Position numbers and translations under genes: made by a program
Notes under the pieces: model-generated
Seen by the model: only the letters and a program-made list of their open reading frames with translations
Databases searched by the model: none
Told to the model about the DNA's origin: nothing
Assembly (NCBI RefSeq): GCF_003610255.1
Contig: NZ_RAPS01000001.1
Location: forward strand, 6,785,001 to 6,849,000
Source: Streptomyces sp. TLI_171
GTDB lineage: Bacteria > Actinomycetota > Actinomycetes > Streptomycetales > Streptomycetaceae
Length of the DNA: 64,000 bases
Direction: 5' to 3'
Shown here: positions 26,355 to 35,489 of the stretch, piece by piece
How positions within the stretch are numbered: position 1 is the stretch's first letter
Layout: every line of letters starts with the position of its first letter

Positions 26355-27344
26355 GGTGGCGCGCTCGCGCTCCACCGCCTCGTACAGGGCCTTGATGTTG
26401 GCGGTGCCGAAGCTGCCCGCCCCGCGCCGCTCGACCAGCTCCAGGAAGAAGGTCCGGCGCGGGTGCGTCGAGCGGGCGAAGATCTGGAACAGCTCGCCGC
26501 CGTGGTCGCGGTCCACCAGCACGCCGGTCTCCCGCAGTTCGGCCACCGGGATGGCGGTCGGGCCGAGCCGGGCCTCCAGCGCGTCGTAGTACGCGCCGGG
26601 CGTGGTCAGGAACGCCACCCCGCGCGCCCCCAACTCCCGTACCGAGGCCGTGATCGAGGTCGTCGCGTAGGCCAAGTGCTGGACGCCCGCGCCGCCGTGC
26701 GCCTCCAGGAAGCCGTCGATCTGGCCGGCCGCCCGGGAGGTGTCCGGCTCCAGCAGGGTGAAGGTGATCGTGCCGCACGGGCTCTGCACCACCCGGGAGT
26801 CCATCGCCTGCTCGCCGACCTCGATGTACTCCCGGAAGATCTCCCGGAAGCCCAGCCCGCGCACCGCCCAGTCCACGGAAGGCCCCAACTGCCCGCCCGG
26901 CACCACGATCGCGACGTGGTCGAGCAGCAGCAGCGCGCCCTCGCCCGGGAGTTCGCCCGCTGGGAGCAGGTCGGCGGCGTCGGTGAAGCGCAGCGCCAGG
27001 TCGCCGAAGCCGGAGACCGTGCCGGCCCCGTCCAGGCAGCCGCCGCCGGCGTTCAGCGCCCGCTCGGCGGCCGCCGCGGCCGCGACCCGGTCCGCGTGGC
27101 GCAGCGCGATCACCGCGACGCCCTCGCCGTGCCGCCGCACCCATTCGGCGACCTGGTGCTCGGCCTCCACCGCGGAGGTCACCAGCACCCGGATCGAGCC
27201 CTGGTGGGCGAGCACCTGCGCGGTCCCCGGCGCGGTGACGGCGGGCGCGGTCAGGGTGAAACCCCAGTCGTCGCGCAGCTGCGCGGCGTACTTGTGGGCG
27301 TCCTCCGCGTAGTGTTCGGTGTAGGCGATGCCCGGCGCGGTCAT
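26343..27344 (-). CDS. hmaS: 4-Hydroxymandelate synthase / HPPD-family dioxygenase
   Basis: This is a 333-residue Fe(II) vicinal-oxygen-chelate dioxygenase that acts on (4-hydroxy)phenylpyruvate. The metal ligands are visible as H in LLLDHVAIVV, H in GVQHLAYATT and E in FFLELVERRG. The C-terminal helix GSFGTANIKALYEAVE is diagnostic of the family. The active-site block reads TITFTLLEPD rather than the KFPINEP typical of homogentisate-forming HPPD, which fits 4-hydroxymandelate synthase. Hmo (34,305) and HpgT-like (37,312) genes complete an (hydroxy)phenylglycine route and strongly favour HmaS. It overlaps the KS gene by ATGA. Confidence 0.85.
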   Translation of the reverse strand: MTAPGIAYTEHYAEDAHKYAAQLRDDWGFTLTAPAVTAPGTAQVLAHQGSIRVLVTSAVEAEHQVAEWVRRHGEGVAVIALRHADRVAAAAAAERALNAGGGCLDGAGTVSGFGDLALRFTDAADLLPAGELPGEGALLLLDHVAIVVPGGQLGPSVDWAVRGLGFREIFREYIEVGEQAMDSRVVQSPCGTITFTLLEPDTSRAAGQIDGFLEAHGGAGVQHLAYATTSITASVRELGARGVAFLTTPGAYYDALEARLGPTAIPVAELRETGVLVDRDHGGELFQIFARSTHPRRTFFLELVERRGAGSFGTANIKALYEAVERERATADS

Positions 27345-28612
27345 GAATCCCCTCCGAGGTGCTTGGCCGGAATGCTCGGCGGGCCGAAGAGCAGGCTGAG
27401 GTTGTGGCCGCCGAAAGCGATCGAGTTGGACAGGGCGTGGCGCACGACGGTGTGCTCGGCCGCGCCCCGGACGTGCCGCAGCGCGCAGTCCTGGTCCGGC
27501 TGTTCGAGGTTCAGCGTGGGCGGCAGCAGGCCCTCGGCGACGGCCAGCGCGGACACCGCCGCCTCCACCGCCCCGGCGGCGCCCAGGAGATGGCCGGTGG
27601 CGCCCTTGGTGGAGCTGACGAACGGCCGGTGCGAGCCGAACACCTCGCGCAGCGCCGCGGCCTCCGCCCGGTCGCCCAGCTTGGTGCCGGTGCCGTGGGC
27701 GTTGACGTAGTCCACGGCCGACGGGCCGAGGCCGGCGGAGCGCAGCGCGGCCCGCATCGCGGAGATCGCTCCCGCGCCGTCGGGGCGCGGCATGGTCGGG
27801 TGGTGGGCGTCGGTGGCGGCGCCCCAGCCGGCCAGTGCGGCGTACCCGGACGCGCCGCGGGCGGCGGCGTGCTCGGCGCGTTCCAGCACCAGCACGGCGC
27901 TGCCCTCGCCCAGCACGAAGCCGTTGCGGCGGGCGTCGAACGGCCGGGAGGCCTGCTGCGGGTCGTCCCAACCGGCGGCAAGGGCACGGGAGTTGTCGAA
28001 CGCGGCGGCAATGGTGGGATGCAGCGGGGCCTCCGCGCCGCCGCACACCACCACGTCGGCCTCGCCGCCGCGGATCAGCCGCAGACCCTCGGCGACGGCC
28101 TGCGCGCCGGCCGCGCAGGCCGTGATCACGGCGGAGCTGTAGCCGCGGATGCCGTGTTTGATGGCGATCCGGGCGGCCGCCATGTTCGAGAGCATGCCGG
28201 GCAGCAGGTAGGGGCTGACCGCGGCCCGGCCGCGTTCGCGCCGCCCGGCGGCCTGCTGCTCGTAGCTCTCCAGCCCGCCGCCGCCGGTGGCGAGCACCAC
28301 CGCGACCCGCTCCGGGTCGGTGTCCTGTCGGATCGTCAGCCCGGCGTCGGCGAGGGCGTCGTCGGCGGCGGCCAGCGCGAGCAGCAGGAAGCGGTCGGCG
28401 CAGCGGGTCTCGGTCGGCGGCAGCACCTCGGTGGCGGGCACGTCCGGGGAGATGCCCGCCACCTTCAGCCAGCCCGCGGCGGGGTGGCCCTCGGGCGGGG
28501 CGGTCAGCCCGGAGCGGCCGGCGGCGAGGGCCCGGAACACCTCGGGGACGGCCCGGCCGAGCGGGGTGACCCAGCCGATGCCGGTGACCTGCGCGGTGAC
28601 CGGCGTGCTCAT
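27341..28612 (-). CDS. Beta-ketoacyl-ACP synthase, FabF/type II PKS KS-like, intact triad
   Basis: This 423-residue thiolase-fold condensing enzyme has its active-site Cys in VITACAAGAQAVAEG and the two histidines in YVNAHGTGTKLGD and KGATGHLLGAAGAVEAA. The full C-H-H set predicts decarboxylative condensation with a malonyl-type unit. It overlaps both neighbours (A2 ligase and hmaS) by four bases, so it is made with them. It may pair with the unusual KS at 30,906 or the KS fragment at 30,361. Product chain length cannot be read from sequence. Confidence 0.9.
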   Translation of the reverse strand: MSTPVTAQVTGIGWVTPLGRAVPEVFRALAAGRSGLTAPPEGHPAAGWLKVAGISPDVPATEVLPPTETRCADRFLLLALAAADDALADAGLTIRQDTDPERVAVVLATGGGGLESYEQQAAGRRERGRAAVSPYLLPGMLSNMAAARIAIKHGIRGYSSAVITACAAGAQAVAEGLRLIRGGEADVVVCGGAEAPLHPTIAAAFDNSRALAAGWDDPQQASRPFDARRNGFVLGEGSAVLVLERAEHAAARGASGYAALAGWGAATDAHHPTMPRPDGAGAISAMRAALRSAGLGPSAVDYVNAHGTGTKLGDRAEAAALREVFGSHRPFVSSTKGATGHLLGAAGAVEAAVSALAVAEGLLPPTLNLEQPDQDCALRHVRGAAEHTVVRHALSNSIAFGGHNLSLLFGPPSIPAKHLGGDS

Positions 28613-30252
28613 CGGGCCCCGGCTCCGGGGCCGGTCGCGGCTCCGGCCTCGGAGAGGTGGCGCTGGCGCAGCAGCACCTTGCGGACCTTGCCGGTCGGGC
28701 CGACCGGGATCCGCCCGTCCGGGACGGGAAGCACGGCGCGGACCACCTCGGCGACGTGCGGCTCCAGCGCGGCGAGCACCTCGGCGGTGCGGTCGGCGTC
28801 CTGGTCGGCGGCGGGGTCGAGCTGCAGCAGCACGTCGGCGACGACCCGTTCGCCGTCGTGGAACGCCACCACGGTGCAGTCCAGCACGTCCGGGCAGGCC
28901 GCGAGGACCCGCTCCTCGGAGGCGGCGGTGTGCAGGCGGCGGCCGTCGCCGAGGTCGACCGTGTCGACGGCGCGGTCCACGTGGTAGTAGTAGCCGTCCT
29001 CGTCCCGGTACATCAGGTCGCCGGTGAGGAAGTAGTCGCGGACCCGGGTGCGGTGGGTGGTCACCGAGTCGTTCCAGTAGCCGGGCGACAGGGTGGGGGA
29101 GCGGGTGCCGAGTTCGCCGACCTCGCCGGGGCCCAGCTCGTTGCCGTCCGGGTCGAGGATCGCGCAGTCGACGAAGGCGTGCGGGCGGCCCACGCAGCGG
29201 CCGTAGCGGTCGGAGTCGACGGTGTGGGTGATGAAGAAGTGCGAGTGGCCCATCTCGGAGGAGCCCAGGCCGTCGATGAACACCGATCCGGCGGTGCGGA
29301 CCCGGCCCTGCCGGGTGGCGGTCTCCCGGGAGCCCTGGGCGACCAGGCGGCGGATGTGCGCCTCGTGCGCGCAGTCGCCGGTGTTCCACCACAGGCCGAC
29401 GGAGGCCAGGTCGCGGGCGGCGAGGTCGTGCCGGGCCAGGTCGGCCCAGGTGGTGGCGAAGCCGTACACGCCGAGCGGGTGCCAGCGCTCCACGACGTCC
29501 AGCACGACGGCGCCCGACTGCTGGGACAGCAGGTGCAGCTGGGCGTCGAAGCTGAGCGCCAGGTTGACCGCGATCAGGGTGGCGGCGTGCGCGGCGGGCA
29601 GCGCGCTGAGCACCCGGTCGATGCCCTGCGGCCGGGGCAGCAGCAGCCGGTGGCGGATCGCCGCGTACAGGCTCTGGTGCGAGTGCAGCACCGCCTTCGG
29701 CAGGCCGGTGGTGCCGGAGGAGTGGGTGATCGCCACCGGGTCGGTGGGCCAGTGCCGGTACGGGGCGGGCGCCGACTCCGGGTCGCCGGAGCCGAGTTCG
29801 GCGGTGTCGGCGAGGATCGGGGCGCCGAAGTCCTGGTCGGCGAGGGCCTTGGCGTGCTCGGCGTCGGCGAGCAGCCCGACCGCGTTCAACCGGCGCAGGT
29901 AGCGGGTCGAGGTGTCCGCGTCCAGCGCCGGGTTGAGCAGGGCCGGGATCGCGCCGAGCCGGCTCAGGGCCAGGAAGGCCAGCACCTGGTCGGCGGCGGC
30001 GGTCGCCTGCACGGCGACCGGGTCGCGGCGGCGGACCCCGAGCGCGTGCAGGGCCGCGGCCCTGGCCCGCACCGCCACGTCGAGTTGGCGGAGCGTCAGG
30101 GCCCGGTCGGCCGGGTGCCCGTCGACGGGGGTGTCGAAGGTCAGGGTCGGCGAGTCCAGGCCGAGGCCCTTCTCGACCCGGGTGGTCAGGACGTTGCCGG
30201 CGCCGACGGAGCTGTCCTCGGACAGCACGGCGCGCAGGGTGCGGATGCTCAT
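28609..30252 (-). CDS. Acyl-adenylate-forming ligase (AMP-binding), A2
   Basis: This 547-residue ANL-superfamily enzyme has its P-loop in THSSGTTGLPKAVLHSHQ, the ATP aspartate region in YFLTGDLMYRDEDGYYYHV and the catalytic lysine region in GPTGKVRKVLL. It resembles fatty-acyl or aryl AMP ligases that load free carriers rather than NRPS A domains; substrate is not predictable here. It precedes the FabF-like KS (ATGA overlap). A 107-bp gap separates it from the KS fragment upstream. Confidence 0.88.
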   Translation of the reverse strand: MSIRTLRAVLSEDSSVGAGNVLTTRVEKGLGLDSPTLTFDTPVDGHPADRALTLRQLDVAVRARAAALHALGVRRRDPVAVQATAAADQVLAFLALSRLGAIPALLNPALDADTSTRYLRRLNAVGLLADAEHAKALADQDFGAPILADTAELGSGDPESAPAPYRHWPTDPVAITHSSGTTGLPKAVLHSHQSLYAAIRHRLLLPRPQGIDRVLSALPAAHAATLIAVNLALSFDAQLHLLSQQSGAVVLDVVERWHPLGVYGFATTWADLARHDLAARDLASVGLWWNTGDCAHEAHIRRLVAQGSRETATRQGRVRTAGSVFIDGLGSSEMGHSHFFITHTVDSDRYGRCVGRPHAFVDCAILDPDGNELGPGEVGELGTRSPTLSPGYWNDSVTTHRTRVRDYFLTGDLMYRDEDGYYYHVDRAVDTVDLGDGRRLHTAASEERVLAACPDVLDCTVVAFHDGERVVADVLLQLDPAADQDADRTAEVLAALEPHVAEVVRAVLPVPDGRIPVGPTGKVRKVLLRQRHLSEAGAATGPGAGAR

Positions 30253-30360
30253 GGTTCCCTGTTCTGGTCGTGGTGCGGGAGGCCGGTGGGGCCCGGGTCG
30301 CGCGTGGAGCCGCGGTGCGCGGACGGGCCGGGGACGTGAGGGGTGCGGAGCGGAGCGGAC

Positions 30361-30909
30361 TCAGGGGGCGAGCAGGACGGCCGTGGCGTGGTCCGGCGGG
30401 CCCTGGACGGCGGTGATCGCGAGCACCTGGTCGGCGTCGCCGTCCTCGATCAGCAGCCGGGCTTGCTCGTGCAGCCGGTCCGGGTCCTCGAAGCCGGGGC
30501 CGAGGGCGACCACCGGGCCGTCGAGCTGCCAGCGGGCCGCGAGGTGGCCGAGCACCGCGTTCGGGTTGGACTGGAAGAACAGCAGCGGCGCCACCCGGCG
30601 GCCGGTGCCGGTGGCGCGGCCGAGCGCGTCCGCGGTGCCGGTGTCCCCGGTCGGGCTGGCCAGCAGCAGGGCGGTGCGCGGCGCGCCGGCGGCGGGCGGT
30701 GGCCCGTAGCGGCGGCGCAGGCAGCGTTCGGCGGTCTCGGCGACCAGCGGGCTGAAGCTGGACTCCACGAAGCCCGCGATCGGCGGGAGTTCGTCGTCCG
30801 GCCGGTCCGGCCAGGCCGCTTCGGCGAGCACCCGCAGCGGGCCGTCCAGCACCCGGGGCGCCGCCACCGGCGGTGCGTGGAGCGGGAGTTCGGAGGAGGG
30901 GGCGGTCAT
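30361..30909 (-). CDS. Short ketosynthase-like protein (N-terminal KS half only)
   Basis: The 182-residue product matches the N-terminal part of beta-ketoacyl synthases up to the nucleophile region: LLLASPTGDTGTADALG, PLLFFQSNPNAVLGHLAARW and LDGPVVALGPG. It lacks the C-terminal half with the histidines, and no active-site Cys is visible. It overlaps the preceding KS by ATGA, and the open reading frame is clean. It therefore looks like a real short protein rather than a decayed gene, perhaps a chain-length-factor-like or structural partner. Confidence 0.7.
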   Translation of the reverse strand: MTAPSSELPLHAPPVAAPRVLDGPLRVLAEAAWPDRPDDELPPIAGFVESSFSPLVAETAERCLRRRYGPPPAAGAPRTALLLASPTGDTGTADALGRATGTGRRVAPLLFFQSNPNAVLGHLAARWQLDGPVVALGPGFEDPDRLHEQARLLIEDGDADQVLAITAVQGPPDHATAVLLAP

Positions 30910-32018
30910 GCGGGGGCCACCAGGAGTGCGGTGTTGGCGCCGCCGAAGGCGGCGTTGACGGTGAGCGCCGGGCCGGGGCCGGCCGGGCGGGGGCGGTCGA
31001 GGACCAGGTCGAGCGCGCAGTCCGGGTCGGCGGCCTGCCAGCCGGCGTTGACCGGCAGCGAGCCTGCTCGCAACACGCCTACGGTGACGGCGAGTTCGAG
31101 CAGCGCGGAGGCCTCCAGGGCGTGGCCGTGCACGGACTTGGTGGAGCTGACCGGCGGGGAGCCGGCCGGGAACAGCTCGTGCAGGGCGGCGGCCTCGGCC
31201 TGGTCGCCGAGCTTGGAGCCCGCGCCGTTGGCGTTGACCCAGCCGATCGCCCCGGCGTCGGTGCCCGCCCGGCCGAGCGCGGAGCGCACCGCCCGGGCCA
31301 GCCCGACGCCGCCCGGGTGCGGTCGGCAGACGTGGAAGGCGTCCCCGCTGCGGCCCCAACCCGCGATCCGGGCCAGGGCGGTGCCGCCGCGCCTGCGCAG
31401 CGCGGGCGCGGACTCCAGCACCACGGCCACCGCCGCGTCGCCGAGCAGCATGCCCTGCCGGCCCAGGCTGAACGGCCGGACCGCGCCGTCCGCGGCGAGT
31501 GCCCGGCCGGCGTCGAACACCGCGAAGGTGTCCGGTTCGACCAGGTAGCCGGCGGCGACCACCACGCGGTCGCGGCGGCCCGCGGCGATCAGCGCGGCGG
31601 CGTCGGCGACCGCGGTGGCGGCGGCCACGCACGCCCCGGTGTACACCCGGGGCCGCAGACCGGTGCGGTCGCCGACCTCCGTCGCGACCGGACCGGCCCG
31701 CCGGTCGCCGTGCAGGGCGAGCAGCACCTCCGGTTCCCGGTCGTGGAGCGGGTCGTCGGTCGGCCCGGACAGCGCGCCCGCCTCGGCGAGCACCGCCACC
31801 AGCTGGTCGGCCAGCCGCGGCGAACCCGGGCCGGTGGCGGCCCGGTCGGTGCGGTACCCGGCGGTGGCGAACCGGTCCACGGGCGTGAACGCGGGCCGGC
31901 CGGCCAGCACGCCCTCGGTGAGGGCGGGCAGGCCCGCGCCGAACGCGGAGCGGACGCCGATGCCGCCGACCAGGACGGCGCGCCGCGGCGGACCGTTCCG
32001 GAGAGCGGACGAGGTCAT
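30906..32018 (-). CDS. Beta-ketoacyl synthase with a C-N-H active site
   Basis: The 370-residue KS keeps the nucleophile in VYTGACVAAATAVADA and the second histidine in KSVHGHALEASALLE. The first histidine motif, normally NAHGTxT, reads WVNANGAGSKLGD, so His is replaced by Asn. That change is expected to weaken malonyl decarboxylation, so this may be a chain-length factor, acyltransferase or non-decarboxylating condensing partner. It overlaps both ACP2 and the KS fragment by four bases. It is shorter than FabF (~410). Confidence 0.85.
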   Translation of the reverse strand: MTSSALRNGPPRRAVLVGGIGVRSAFGAGLPALTEGVLAGRPAFTPVDRFATAGYRTDRAATGPGSPRLADQLVAVLAEAGALSGPTDDPLHDREPEVLLALHGDRRAGPVATEVGDRTGLRPRVYTGACVAAATAVADAAALIAAGRRDRVVVAAGYLVEPDTFAVFDAGRALAADGAVRPFSLGRQGMLLGDAAVAVVLESAPALRRRGGTALARIAGWGRSGDAFHVCRPHPGGVGLARAVRSALGRAGTDAGAIGWVNANGAGSKLGDQAEAAALHELFPAGSPPVSSTKSVHGHALEASALLELAVTVGVLRAGSLPVNAGWQAADPDCALDLVLDRPRPAGPGPALTVNAAFGGANTALLVAPA

Positions 32019-32299
32019 GGCGCGGCTGCCCCCGCGTGCGGGTCCGCCCCGGCGGCGGCGAGCTGCGCGCCGAGCGCGGCGACCGCGTCGTCCACCGTCC
32101 GGATGGCGTCCAGGCGCTCGTCGTCGAGGTCGAGCTGGACACCGAAGGCCTGCTCGGCCTGGGCGATCAGCCAGGCCAGTTCCAGCGAGCCCAGGTGCTC
32201 GTCGACCTGCTCGGGGGAGCGGTCGCCGTAGCGGGCGAGCATCGCCAGCACCTCGGCGCGGCCGAGGACCGGGGGAGCGTCCTGCGGGCGGTCGTCCAT
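32015..32299 (-). CDS. Acyl carrier protein ACP2
   Basis: This 94-residue carrier protein has its likely phosphopantetheine serine in DEHLGSLELAWLIAQ (S38), where the usual DS is replaced by GS. Acidic helices II-III follow (LDLDDERLDAIRTVDDAVAAL). It overlaps ACP1 by one base and the C-N-H KS by four. It is one of three carriers in the cluster and is probably loaded by one of the two AMP ligases. Confidence 0.85.
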   Translation of the reverse strand: MDDRPQDAPPVLGRAEVLAMLARYGDRSPEQVDEHLGSLELAWLIAQAEQAFGVQLDLDDERLDAIRTVDDAVAALGAQLAAAGADPHAGAAAP

Positions 32300-32565
32300 C
32301 AGGCGGTGCCGACCGCGGACTTGGCGACCCGGGCGGCGACCTCGGCGCTGAACTCGTCGATGGTCATCAGCGCGGTGGACTCCATGTCGTCCAGCTCGAA
32401 GCGGATGCCGAACTCCTCCTCGACCTGCACCGCCAGGTCGGCCAGTGCCAGCGACTCCAGGTCGAGGCCGGCCGGGCCCAGGTCGGTCTCCGAAGTGACC
32501 TGCGAGACGTCGTAGTTCATCGACGCCAGGGTGGTGAGGACGAACGAGCGGATCTGTTCCTGCAT
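32299..32565 (-). CDS. Acyl carrier protein ACP1
   Basis: This 88-residue carrier protein has its phosphopantetheine serine in GLDLESLALADLAVQ (S38) and typical acidic flanks (EEEFGIRFELDDMEST). GGAGAGAG precedes the ATG. It lies 144 bp after the A1 ligase gene and directly before ACP2. A1 is the natural candidate to load it. Confidence 0.9.
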   Translation of the reverse strand: MQEQIRSFVLTTLASMNYDVSQVTSETDLGPAGLDLESLALADLAVQVEEEFGIRFELDDMESTALMTIDEFSAEVAARVAKSAVGTA

Positions 32566-32709
32566 GAACTGACTCTCTCCAGCGCGTCGGGACAAGGGTG
32601 TTCGGGTTTCCGGGCAGCGCGCACCGACGGACGGGCGGACGGCGTCTGGACCGGCCGGCCCGGCCGGGGCGGCGGTGCACCGGAACGGGGGGAGAAGGAC
32701 TCGGGTGGA

Positions 32710-34146
32710 TCAGCGGGCGGCGTCGGCCTGTCGGCGCAGGGCGGCGGCGTCCCGCAGCAGCTTCCCGGTGGCGGTCCGGGGCAGCTGCGGCAACAGGTGC
32801 AGGCGGCGGGGCAGCTTGTAGCCCGCCAGCTCCTCGCCGAGCAGGTCGCGCAACCTGTCGGCGGCGCCGCCCGGTTCGGACGGCGGGGAGCACGTGCCTT
32901 CGGTGGTCGAGGCGTACGCCTCGATCGCCCCGTCGGCGAACACCACCACGGCCTCGACCACGCCGGGAAGCCCGGCGAGGGACTGTTCGACCTCGTTCAG
33001 GTCGACCTTGAGGCCGCCGATGGAAATCTGCGAGTCGCGCCGGCCCAGCACGGTCACCCGGCCGGTGTCGGCGTCGATCAGCGCGGCGTCCCGGGTGTGC
33101 AGCAGCCCGTCCGACCAGCGGGTCGGATCGGTCGGCCCGAGGTACGGCGACTGCGCCCGGACGATGTGCAGCTCCCCGTCGGCGACCGAGAGCTCCATGC
33201 CGTGCACGGGCTCGACCGCCGGATGGTGACGGCCGGCCAGGTCGGTGGCGATCACCCCGACTTCGGTCATCCCGTACATGGTGCCCAGCGGCACGCCGTA
33301 GCGCGCGCGGAACGCCGCGGGCAGCTGCGGGCGCACCAGCTCGCCGGCCACGATCATCCGCCGCAGCTGCGGCAGTTCCGGCGGCGCCGCCACCGAGGCG
33401 AGCAGCTCCGCGTGGAACGGCACCCCGATCACGGTGGTCGGGGCGGTGCCCTCGCCGACCGCGGTGAGGATGCCCGCGGGGGTCATCCGCTGCGGCACCA
33501 CCAGTTCGACGCCCGCGTGCAGGGCGTGCAGCAGTCCGCCGACCAGGCCGAGGACGTGCACCGTCGAGGACAGCAGCACCGTCCGCTCGCCGCGGGCCGG
33601 GAACTCCGGCAGCCGGGCGTAGCAGTCGAGTTCGCGCTGCAGGTCGGCGGCCGTCCGGGCGATCACCTTGGACGGGCCGGTCGAGCCCGAACTGAGCTGC
33701 ACCAGGGCGTGCTCGGTGGCGGCCGCGGCCCCTCCCGGAAGCGGGTGGAACTGCGGTCGGCCGTCGGCGAGTTCGACCAGCACCCGGGGGTGCAGCCGGT
33801 CCACCGCGCGGTCCACCTCGACGGCGGTCAGCCGGTGGTCCAGCAGGACCGCCTGGGCGCCGGAGCGCCAAGCGGCCAGCAGCACGGCGACGAACTCCGA
33901 CGACGGCGGCATCCGCAATGCCACCGTGCCGTGCTCGCCCAGGCCGGCGGCGGCCAACTGCCGCTGCCGCTCGGCCACCAGTGCCCGCAGCGTCCCCCTG
34001 GTCACCGGAGCGCCGAAGCGCAGGCACGGTTCGCCGTCCGGTCCGGCGAGTAACTGCTCGTCGACCCAGTCCGCGGCAACCGTGCGGCCGCGCACCGGGG
34101 TTGGGGTAAGCGTCAACGCAACTCCACGCGCTTGTATGGGAAGCAT
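32710..34146 (-). CDS. Acyl-adenylate-forming ligase (AMP-binding), A1
   Basis: This ANL-superfamily ligase of ~478 residues has its P-loop in LVQLSSGSTGPSKVIART, the YGMTEVGVIATDL motif, RRDSQISIGGLKVDLNEVEQ (hinge) and RTATGKLLRD (catalytic Lys). It is compact, like stand-alone aryl/acyl ligases acting on free ACPs. The start is uncertain: ATG at 34,146 is used, while a TTG 28 bp downstream has a GGAG and an ATG at 34,215 is also in frame. It is the first gene of the minus arm and diverges from hmo across 158 bp. Confidence 0.85.
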   Translation of the reverse strand: MLPIQARGVALTLTPTPVRGRTVAADWVDEQLLAGPDGEPCLRFGAPVTRGTLRALVAERQRQLAAAGLGEHGTVALRMPPSSEFVAVLLAAWRSGAQAVLLDHRLTAVEVDRAVDRLHPRVLVELADGRPQFHPLPGGAAAATEHALVQLSSGSTGPSKVIARTAADLQRELDCYARLPEFPARGERTVLLSSTVHVLGLVGGLLHALHAGVELVVPQRMTPAGILTAVGEGTAPTTVIGVPFHAELLASVAAPPELPQLRRMIVAGELVRPQLPAAFRARYGVPLGTMYGMTEVGVIATDLAGRHHPAVEPVHGMELSVADGELHIVRAQSPYLGPTDPTRWSDGLLHTRDAALIDADTGRVTVLGRRDSQISIGGLKVDLNEVEQSLAGLPGVVEAVVVFADGAIEAYASTTEGTCSPPSEPGGAADRLRDLLGEELAGYKLPRRLHLLPQLPRTATGKLLRDAAALRRQADAAR

Positions 34147-34304
34147 GGGTCGGAAGTTGTGATGCTTCAGTGTGGATCCCCCGTCGGTGCCGACCTTTGC
34201 ACGGGACCGCATCAAGGGTCAAGGTCTATACCAGTGGCTGGCTGGCCCCTACGCTGTCCAACGTTTTCGCACCAGTTGACGGATCATCAGGAGGTTCGAA
34301 CGCG

Positions 34305-35396
34305 ATGGTTCCGCTCACGCTGGCGGAGCACGGCACGCTGGCGAAGGCCCGGCTGCCCGCCGTGATCTGGGACTTCTTCGAAGGCGGAGCGGGCGCCGAA
34401 TGGACCGCGCGCGCCAATCTGGACGCCTGGCAGCGGCACGTGCTGCGCCCGCGCGTCCTGGTGGACGTCTCCGCGCCCGACAGCGGGACCGAACTGCTCG
34501 GCGCCCGGCTGGCCGCCCCGCTCGGCGTCGCCCCGATGGCCTACCACCGGCTGGCCCACCCCGACGCGGAGTGCGCCACCGCCGAGGCCGCCGCCGACAC
34601 CGGTACGCTGCTGGTCGCCAGCATCTTCGCCAGCCGCACCCTGGAGCAGATCGCCGCCGCCGCACCCGGCGCGCCGCGCTGGCTCCAGCTGTACTGGCTG
34701 CGCGACCGCGAGGCGCTCGCCGCGCTGGTCCGGCGCGCCGAACAGGCCGACTACCGGGCGCTGGTGCTCACCGTCGACGCACCCAAGGTCGGCCGCCGGC
34801 TGCGCGACCTGCGCAACGCCTTCGCGCTGCCGCCCGGCCTGACCGCCGCCAACCTGGACCCGGCCCTGACCAGCGCCGCCGGTCGGGCTGCGCCCGGCCG
34901 CTCCGGCATCGAGGAGCACTCGCGGCAGCAGTTCGACACCCGCATCACCTGGGCCGACCTGGCCTGGCTGCGTGCGCGCACCACGCTGCCGCTGGTGCTC
35001 AAGGGCGTGCTCACCGCCGAGGACGCCCGGCTCGCCGTCGAGCACGGCGTGGACGCGCTGGTGGTCTCCAACCACGGCGGCCGCCAGCTCGACGGCGCCC
35101 CGCCCGCGCTGGCCGCGCTGCCCGAGGTGGTCGACGCCGTCCCCGCCGCGCTCCCCGTGCTGGTCGACGGCGGCCTGCGGCACGGCGCCGACCTCGCCAA
35201 GGCGCTCGCGCTCGGCGCCCGTGCCGCGCTGGTCGGCCGCCCCGTGCTGTGGGGCCTGGCGCACGGCGGCGCGGAGGGCGCGCGGGCCGTGCTCGACCTG
35301 CTGCGCGAGGAGCTGCTCGACACCATGGTGCTGGCCGGCCGGCCGACCCTGGCGGACCTCGACCGCACCGCGCTGGGGCCCTGGCCGCCGCACTGA
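34305..35396 (+). CDS. hmo: 4-Hydroxymandelate oxidase (FMN-dependent alpha-hydroxy-acid oxidase)
   Basis: This 363-residue FMN TIM-barrel enzyme oxidises (S)-(4-hydroxy)mandelate to the arylglyoxylate. It shows LGVAPMAYHRLAHPDAE, LVLKGVLTAEDARLAV (FMN Lys), the catalytic VVSNHGGRQLDG (His/Arg) and LVDGGLRHGADLAKAL. AGGAGG at 34,289-34,294 precedes the ATG at 34,305. It diverges from A1 and starts arm B. With hmaS and the HpgT-like gene it forms the standard three-step (hydroxy)phenylglycine route. Confidence 0.92.
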   Translation: MVPLTLAEHGTLAKARLPAVIWDFFEGGAGAEWTARANLDAWQRHVLRPRVLVDVSAPDSGTELLGARLAAPLGVAPMAYHRLAHPDAECATAEAAADTGTLLVASIFASRTLEQIAAAAPGAPRWLQLYWLRDREALAALVRRAEQADYRALVLTVDAPKVGRRLRDLRNAFALPPGLTAANLDPALTSAAGRAAPGRSGIEEHSRQQFDTRITWADLAWLRARTTLPLVLKGVLTAEDARLAVEHGVDALVVSNHGGRQLDGAPPALAALPEVVDAVPAALPVLVDGGLRHGADLAKALALGARAALVGRPVLWGLAHGGAEGARAVLDLLREELLDTMVLAGRPTLADLDRTALGPWPPH

Positions 35397-35400
35397 TTTC

Positions 35401-35430
35401 GGCGTCGCTCTCCTTATATATAGGGGAGGG
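35401..35430. other. AT-rich palindromic element after hmo
   Basis: CTCC-TTATATATA-GGGGAG at about 35,409-35,427 is strikingly AT-rich for this genome and flanked by complementary CTCC/GGAG. It could be an internal promoter, an RNA hairpin or a regulator site before the methyltransferase-like gene. Confidence 0.35.
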
Positions 35431-35489
35431 TGACGGAGCATCGTCAAAGAGGGCTGCCGTATCGCCCCACGCACGCACGAGAGGATCCC

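Noticed and set aside
26343-27344. Tyrosine-catabolic HPPD
   Set aside because: No homogentisate pathway genes nearby; presence of Hmo and HpgT and the TFTLLEPD block favour hydroxymandelate synthase, although assay would be needed to be certain.
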